From NCBI GenBank assembly GCA_028641055.1, contig CM054057.1, positions 326,498,941 to 326,562,940 of the forward strand: DNA of 64,000 nt. The letters run 5' to 3'. This DNA comes from Alopecurus myosuroides (Eukaryota; Streptophyta; Magnoliopsida; Poales; Poaceae). The notes beneath the pieces are model-generated. The model ran no database searches and was not told the origin of the DNA. It saw only the letters and a list, made by a program, of their open reading frames with translations. The stretch's first letter is position 1, and every line of letters starts with the position of its first letter. This document shows positions 57,901 through 64,000 of the stretch, piece by piece. Made by a program: the position numbers and the translations under genes.

Positions 57901-58376
57901 TGATGGGGGGATGCTAACCTGGTATGCCAAGATCCGAGGAATAACCCGGCCCAGAGACAGTAAGCAGGATACGGCTAGGGATAAAGATGTTTGTGGAGGC
58001 CCAAGCTCGTGGGCCTAGTGACCCGGGTTGTGGGTGTTGTAAAGGAAAGTTAGGGTTAGCATGCCGTGTCTGGGTAGGACCCGGGTGTGCCTTGTAAAGT
58101 AAGTTAGGGGGTATGGGAGCTATATAAACCGACCCCCGGGCGTAGATTGAGACAGAGATTCGATAACCTTAGCAATATCGAGTGGTATCGAGTATCCAGT
58201 GTAAACCCTAATCGTGTTATCGTATCGAGAATAGAGATTCGGCAACTTCGATTGCCGGCTGTCATATCAAGTTATATCATGTCTTCCTTTGAGCTAAACC
58301 CTCTCCCGAACGCCTGTGTCGACTTGCCCCAAGATCAGTTACCCCTGGTAACATCTGCCGTGATTATCCCACGACA
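57901..58376 (+). repeat. TAT2 3' LTR (476 bp)
   Basis: Identical to the 5' LTR except G to A near 57961 and G to T near 58165. TATA box at 58121-58128. It ends CCCACGACA directly before the host sequence AGATCGACAACG. Confidence 0.93.
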
Positions 58377-60353
58377 AGATCGACAACGCCATGACGAATA
58401 CTTGATCCTAACCGACAAGTCAAGCACTTATTCCTGAAGACTTTCTCTGGTTTTATTGAAGCAAGGCAAGCATAACCTCTTATCTGCCCATATATGATTT
58501 CGAAAGACTTTTCATTCTCGTACAAATGCATTCGGTTCCAATGTATCTTGAGTCAATAGATAGAGTTATCCTATTTATTTGCATAACCCAGATATCATGA
58601 TCCAATGCTCCTAGCAGACATAGGATTTGTTTGTGTGTATCGCCAGAGCCTCAAATATGCCATGCTTAGTCATACATGTCTGATGATCTCTGCTCCATCC
58701 GGTTGATGAATCAGAGTTGCGAATGAATCTAGTATGGTAGGATGTTGTGGAATTTAAGAGTATTTGATTAACATGAATTAAAGGTGTGGATGACGAGACC
58801 ACAGAGGGTCTGTGGTGGTTGTCTCGTTCATGCCCTAGGAGCGAGTTCTCGTTTTCGAGCCAAGAATGAGCGTGCATCCACACGAGGGATTGGATTCCCC
58901 TCGGTCTCAACTTGCCTAGTTTGTTCCATGAGTTGCCTAGTTCGGGCTTTCCATTTGGATTTGCGGGGATGTTAAAAACGTTTGGAAAACTAGGACGTGG
59001 CGGTGCAACAGCCTGTGGCGAGACAGTAGTTGAAGCACCGCTCACAACGATAGAGACCCGGCAGGAGATGGCCACTCCCTATTGGCGGTCCATCTCTACT
59101 CGGAGCGACTCATGGAATAGGCGAAGCAAGGGAAAGGTCGTGGTCAACCTCCATCTGCCGGCACTTCCCGGAATAGTGCTAATGTACTGGCATTGAGAGT
59201 TGGTTGGTACGTGTGGTTAAAGTTGTACACCCCTGCAGGGTTAAATCTTTTCGAAAAGCCGTGTCCGCGGTTAAGGACGACTTGGTGACGGATTCTGTGA
59301 TCATAGATAACTTAAACGGAATGATTAAAACTTGCTGATAACGAATGAAGGATGCCTCCTCAGAGATGCCGAGAGGGGTTACCTTGTAGCATGAGTTACC
59401 GGAATAACTTGAGGAGGTGATCTTTGAAGCACGAGGTGCTGATATGAGTTGGTGGATTAAAAAGATGATGATATCAGTAGTTGAGTAGCTTTCTCATCTG
59501 TTTTCAAAATACTTCATGAGACGTGCTATTCCTCCCTCAACTTGGAAAACAAAGATGGCTTTACGCAAAATAACCTTCATAACTCTTTCTAAAAGAAGCA
59601 GATATATAATAGGTTAACTAAGTCTTGTTGAGTACCTCCCGTACTCATGTTTGCTTCAACTTGGTTCAGGTGGAGTTCCTCAGTTCGGTGGTGTTTCAAC
59701 GTGGACATGGACGAGTAGTTTGGTGTTCCCAGGTAGCAGCCTGGAATCTATGGGCTGGGACATCGCCTTATGTTGCGGCCTCTTAGGCCTTTTTGGTTCT
59801 TGTTGATTAGCAACATAATTTGCTTTCCGTTGTCTGATGTAATGTTGGGTCGTGTGACCTCTGCTTGTAAGCTATACTCTAGTAACACCTATTTAATTCA
59901 ACTTCATGTCTAGAGTGTTGCTTTGATCGGTTGTTGGTTTCGAGCTCATTGTTATACAGTTTTGGCTATGCCTGCACAGTTGTCGCAGTCGAGGGGTTGT
60001 GGAGCCGATGATCCATGTCCGAGCCCGCATGTCGATGTGATCGGCCTGGGGCGAGGTAACCCCAGTAACCCTCGATTGTTGTTGCACTTTCTGGACACAT
60101 AGCAGCTCTGTATAACTTTGGTCCCGTTCCATCAGTTTCATCCGACTCGTGGATGCTTGGGTATGCATAATTGGTTATGACTAGCATGGATACAAGGAGT
60201 AGTAGACCGGGGATCCGGACTACGTGCCGATGAATCCGGTCTGCCTGCCGTTGTTTGTTGCGGCTGGGGCTGGTAACCCTAAAGCCCTTGTGAGTCCATG
60301 GCTAGGAGCACATAACAGTATGTATATCTCTGGGTCCGGGGTCTGACAGATAC

Positions 60354-60675
60354 TTGTGTTACAATGGATACTCGATATCTCACAATCTCTATCTCGTAAA
60401 CCTGTGTCTCTGGTGAACTCGTCGATCTAACCCTAGGGGACCGGCTTATATAATCCCCGGATCCCCTGGCTTGCTACCCAAGGCGTACTTGGAATCCTAC
60501 CCGGACACTACTTACAAAACCCTAAACTTCCTTATCGGAACCCACAATCCGGGTTACGAGGCCTACACTCCTGGGCCTTCTAGAAGCTCCTTTTCCTTAA
60601 GTCGGGTCTTGCACGGCGTCCTTCGGGCCGAGTTACTCTTTGACGTTAGCATACCGGGTTATCATCCCTCCATCA
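60354..60675 (-). repeat. TAT3 3' LTR, right piece
   Basis: Continues the LTR from 39348 after the LARD insertion. It ends GGGTTATCATCCCTCCATCA, the reverse of the TAT2 LTR start, and has a minus-strand TATATAAG box at about 60446-60453. Total LTR length is 489 bases. Confidence 0.85.
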
Positions 60676-61063
60676 GTAGTCCCCAGAATAGCCTGGTCTT
60701 CACGGGATCCTCCTTGAAGCACATGCTATTCCCTGCAAAAATAACAAACATACAAATTCACAGAGGCCGGGTTAAGTTGCTTTGATAAACAGCTAGGCCT
60801 AACTCCATCGGCGGTCCATATAATAACCCGGTTTCCTCTGAGTCTATCTTTTACTCTTCCGGGTCAATGCCCTGATGAAAATGCCAAAGATCCGGCTTAC
60901 TTCACTCGTTAATTGATCCTGATATCGTGGAAGAGATTTGCTTCATATCCATTCCGGATATCCCGTCCAGCACTTAACGCGTATCCCAGAAAATCAGGAC
61001 GGGTATCCCTTATCCCAAAAATTTCGGTTCCCGCTTGTTGGCCTAGGTTCCCCCACCCGTACC
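60676..61063 (-). other. TAT3 segment between 3' LTR and antisense promoter
   Basis: Starts GTAGTCCCCAGAATAGCCTG, as in TAT2 reversed, so it carries the polypurine-tract region of TAT3. No ORF of note. Confidence 0.6.
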
Positions 61064-61071
61064 TATAAATA
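61064..61071 (+). promoter_or_regulatory. TATA box of the TAT3 antisense gene
   Basis: TATAAATA, 101 bases before the ATG at 61165, giving a likely RNA start near 61095. The same arrangement is found in TAT2. Confidence 0.65.
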
Positions 61072-61164
61072 GGTACCTAGGGGTGACCTAACCCCAACGG
61101 TTCACTCCTTCCTTCTTCTTCCTCCACACCAGCGCTTCCCCATCCGAGCCCACAGAGCGCCACC

Positions 61165-64000
61165 ATGGAGACCTCGCGCACGTCGCCGGAGCAGAACCGC
61201 CGCCAGCTGCGTTCCGCCACGGTTCGCCCCACACCGCCGCCAGTCTCCGCCGCCGCACCCTCGACCTGCCCGCCGGGAGTCACAAGGGGGCATCAGGACT
61301 GCGCCATCTGCCACCGTCGCGCCCTTCTCCAATCCACCCCGGTAAAGTCCTTACATCCATTGACCTAGCTCCTGATTGTCCCGTTTGACCTAGATCGGAT
61401 CTTGATCCTCCCGCGGGTCATTTCTTGCTTCACGCCGGATTAGGTCGCATAGCTCCATGCTAGCTTGTCCAATCGCTTAATAGATGACCACACATCATTC
61501 CCCTATTGCTCGTAATCATTAATTTCACAACGAAATCATCCACAAATTTTCCAATCTGGATTCAGTTCGCCCAAATTTCCGCGGCTGCGCTTGATACCCG
61601 GAAAATCCACCTCTCTCGGTTCTTTTACTTGCACTAGATACATAGGCAATCAACCTTTTTCCATAAATGCTTGCCGATACGTAGATATCCCATAATTTCT
61701 ATACTGCTCATCAATACCCGGATAGTTTGTAATTTTCGCTCTATCCAGTGATACCCGGACAATTTCATAGTTTCCATGCCTCTTACTGATACTGCTTGTG
61801 AATACCCGGATAACTCATGATTTCCGAGTCTTAATGTTTCGTGCACTTTGCTTTGTGTTTTGCAGACCGAACCGATGGCTCCTAGGAACAAAGGGAAGCA
61901 GCCGGCTAAGGCAAGGACGACCCACTCCATATCCGCTAATTGGGCGCGGTCTTCCGTGACCCAGGCTAAGCTGGAGGAGCTGGCCGAGTCAGGCATCCTT
62001 CCTCCTCAGAAGGAGATTCATTGGAGGGTTCCGGGTGACGAGACCCGGCCCACCCCCAATGCCGACGAGGTAATATGCTTTGTCGAGCACGTGATCTAGG
62101 GGTTTCGCCCCCCGGGTCACTCCTTCTTCCCTGAAGTCCTCCGCCACTATGGCCTCCGGGTGTTCGACATAGGGCCTAACTCTATGTTGAACATAACCCA
62201 CTTTACAGTTCTCTGCGAGTCTTATTTGTGCATCCCGCCAAATTTGGCTCTGTTTATCGAGCTCTTCCAATGCAAACCGTGCCACGAAAGCGGTGACGGG
62301 GCCCTTTTGGCCTGCGGCGGGGTTTCCATCCAACGCCGCAAGAATTCTCCCATGCCAACTCTAAACTTAAATTCTCATGTTAAGCATTGGCAGCTTTCCT
62401 TCTTTTATTGCCGGGATACCTCCCCACCCGGCGAACGGAAGTTGTCGGGTTATTCAGAGGGTCTCTTAGATCTTTCCGATACTTTTAATGCTTTTCCCCC
62501 TGAGTCGGACAGGGAAGCCATCCAGCCCTACCTGCCAAAATAGCCGTCCTTTTCGCCCACGGTCTCACTGGGCTCAACCTAGTTAAAACTTGGGTAGATT
62601 TCCGCATCCATCCCAATTCTATCCGCTCGAAGCTGATGTGCGAATACTCGGGGCACGTTACGGACGCGCTCTGTTACTCCTCGAAGAACTATCCGGCCGA
62701 TGACACCAACAAGACCATCAAGAGCTTCCTGACCGAGAAGCTGGAGGTGATCAAGAATGTGGCCGGGTTAGCGCCGTTCACCCGGGATAACCCGGCTCCA
62801 GCGGTAAATCCGATACTTACACATTTACTCTCGTACTTTGACTTGATACAACTACTAACTCCCATTTTCATGCTTTTATCTCAGGCCGACAATGTCTTCT
62901 GGAGCATTGAGACCCCTCCCAACTCCGGGAACCCGGAGGAAGAAGAAGAAGAACCGGCCGACACCAACGAAGGTATCACCCGGAATCCAATCACCTCAAC
63001 CTTTATTACTTTGCTTTCCCATTTTTTCTCTCTTTCCAACTATATGCTTGCACCTTTCAGGGATGGATGATAAGGGTGACAAGGACGACCAGAAAGACTC
63101 GGAAGAAACCGAGAGTGACAAAAGCGAAATTGAGCCGGAGGTCGAGATTGGGGCCAAGAGGAAAACCCGTGGGGTCGTCTTCAAGGTTCCCTACTCTTCC
63201 ATGTCCTCAAAACCTTACTCTTTTGATAATATGCGCGAGCTTAACCGACAGTTATCAAATTCACCACACTTGAAGGATCCACCTCCACCCAAGCGCAGAG
63301 TAACCCGGAATTCCCCGGGCGAGGATCCCCTCAACCCGGGTATTCCTACATTCCCGGCTCGTCGTACTGGTATTTCTCCATCTCATCCCATCAACTCACC
63401 TCGAAAACACCCTTCCCCCAATCATCCACTAGCCGGACAGCTCCGGGTCTCACTCTCGGATTCTGTGACAGCCTCATCCGCGTCCAGCAGCTCGCTTCCG
63501 GCAGATTTCGTGGTGAATGCCGGGTAAGTCATATTTCCGGCTAAGCAATACTCTAGTCCTTTTGATAACCTTCAATTTTCGTTGCTGATCTCTTCTCTTT
63601 CCTTTCCTTAGCGCCCAGGTTACCATCAGTGACCCGGATATTATGGAAACGGACAACCGGGAGATGGAGGGGCCGACTGATGATATGGACGCCGCGACTG
63701 GCGGTGGTGTTGAAAACAACCAGGAGCAAGACCCCTCGGCTGACCCGGCTCGGCAGGAAGCCGGGTCTCCCAAGCCATCTGAAGAGGCTGAAGACGACGA
63801 CGTCGAGATCCTGGACACAAGGATGGGCTCTCCCAATCCGGACACCCAGACAGTCCGGGTCTCGACACCAAAGTCGGAGAAGGTTCGCCCGCCGGGTGAT
63901 CAAGCTGCCGGCTCTTCCGGTGTCAGGCCCGAAGATATGACTTTTTCCCAGATGCTTGAAGCCCTGCACACCTTGAGGGCTGATGAAGAAAATATCCTAG
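61165..64000 (+). pseudogene. Antisense multi-exon gene of TAT3, running off the window
   Basis: Plus-strand exons: 61165-61341 (ATG in a GCCACCATGG context), 61866-62803, 62885-62972, 63061-63523 and 63612 to the edge, all with GT-AG introns and matching phases at the last three junctions. Exon 1 is 177 bases, as in TAT2, with the same GHQxCAIC motif. Exon 2 carries the Transposase_28-like domain (ISANWARSSVTQAKLEELAE, then FDIGPNSMLNITHF). Exons 3 to 5 are acidic and rich in Ser, Pro and Lys, and the last visible residues begin a helical stretch as in TAT2. Exon 2 has a TAG at 62097-62099 and is 938 bases against 939 in TAT2, with a shift near 62535. This copy therefore cannot make the full protein. 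Confidence 0.75.

Larger units (their letters stand above)
48410..58376 (+). mobile_element. TAT2: young TAT-clade element with gag and protease, antisense gene, no RT or integrase
   Basis: About 9.97 kb with 476 bp LTRs that differ at only two positions. It encodes Gag and protease, then just the first residues of RT before a large deletion. A multi-exon gene on the opposite strand fills the 3' half. Without RT, RNase H and integrase it must be mobilised by a relative; the tiny LTR divergence shows this happened recently. The target duplication is imperfect (AGACC at 48404-48408, AGATC at 58377-58381, one extra C by the left LTR). Confidence 0.92.
39349..60348 (+). mobile_element. LARD-like non-autonomous retrotransposon with 3.6 kb LTRs
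   Basis: LTRs at 39349-42976 and 46745-60348 (the second split by TAT2), perfect GATAC duplication (39344-39348 and 60349-60353), initiator-Met primer site and purine tract. The internal region is only 3,768 bases and has no usable gene, just relics of a Tekay-like pol. This matches the class of large retrotransposon derivatives (long LTRs, conserved but non-coding interior, as in barley Sukkula). About 21 substitutions and one indel separate the LTRs over about 3,625 bases, 15 of them transitions, so the insertion is recent although the interior decayed long before. It must have moved with enzymes from other elements. Confidence 0.9.
46745..60348 (+). repeat. LARD-like 3' LTR, interrupted by TAT2
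   Basis: The LTR pieces are 46745-48409 and 58377-60348, together about 3.63 kb, and match the 5' LTR over their whole length. TAT2 sits between GACCCCGAAGAG-type sequence and AGATCGACAACGCC, which are adjacent in the 5' LTR at about 40990-41015. Confidence 0.9.
39182..64000 (-). mobile_element. TAT3: TAT-clade element with antisense gene, interrupted by LARD and TAT2
   Basis: Minus-strand element entering at its 3' end. The 3' LTR is at 39182-39348 and 60354-60675, split by the LARD-like insertion. It is homologous to the TAT2 LTR in reverse, sharing the TGTCGTGGGATAATCACGGC end. Beyond 60675 the internal region begins with the same sequence that precedes the TAT2 3' LTR, then carries an antisense gene (plus strand) to the window end. 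GTTAC at 39177-39181 is the visible half of the target duplication. Its gag and any pol are outside the window. Confidence 0.85.

Noticed and set aside
1..64000. CRISPR array, bacterial operon or host protein-coding gene
   Set aside because: No regular spacer-repeat array and no non-retroelement coding sequence was found; every long intact ORF belongs to a retroelement.

Overview
The window is a block of nested LTR retrotransposons of the kind that fills large grass genomes. The GC-rich LTR leaders, Athila, TAT and Tekay-type Ty3/gypsy elements with very long LTRs, and the depth of nesting suggest a Pooideae grass (Triticeae, oat or ryegrass type). I cannot name the species, and I see no ordinary host gene, rRNA or intact tRNA gene.

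Nesting, outermost first. Athila B (minus strand) survives only as a pol fragment (31655-33972 and 38450-38628). It has three insertions: solo LTR D (33973-38449, target duplication GCATG); Athila C, of which only LTR sequence is visible (38629-39181); and Athila A (minus, 6795-31654). TAT3 (minus, from 39182 past the right edge) sits in the C LTR. The TAT3 3' LTR is split by a LARD-like element (plus, 39349-60348, duplication GATAC). The 3' LTR of that element is split by TAT2 (plus, 48410-58376). On the left, the Athila A gag is split by a Tekay-type chromovirus (plus, 10120-29710, duplication GGGCC). The Tekay 5' LTR is split by solo LTR E (13754-18477, duplication AGGGG). TAT1 (minus, 1-6794, cut by the left edge) interrupts the Athila A 3' ORF.

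By-eye LTR divergence supports the order. TAT2 LTRs differ at 2 of 476 sites, the LARD LTRs at about 21 of 3,625, and the Tekay LTRs at 16 of 793 in the part compared. The youngest insertions are therefore the innermost.

Coding content. The Tekay element has an extra 5' ORF, gag, and a full protease-RT-RNase H-integrase-chromodomain pol, but gag is cut from pol by a frame shift. TAT1 keeps one frame through gag, protease, RT, two RNases H and part of integrase, broken by four stop codons. TAT2 and Athila A keep gag and protease but lack RT, RNase H and integrase, so both look non-autonomous. TAT2 and TAT3 each carry a multi-exon gene antisense to the element, with its own TATA box and matching exon lengths.

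The least explained signals are that antisense gene, the extra Tekay ORF with a dsRNA-binding-like pattern, a cluster of palindromes shared by the long LTRs (one kept by paired base changes), and a tRNA-like A-box/B-box segment in the same LTRs.
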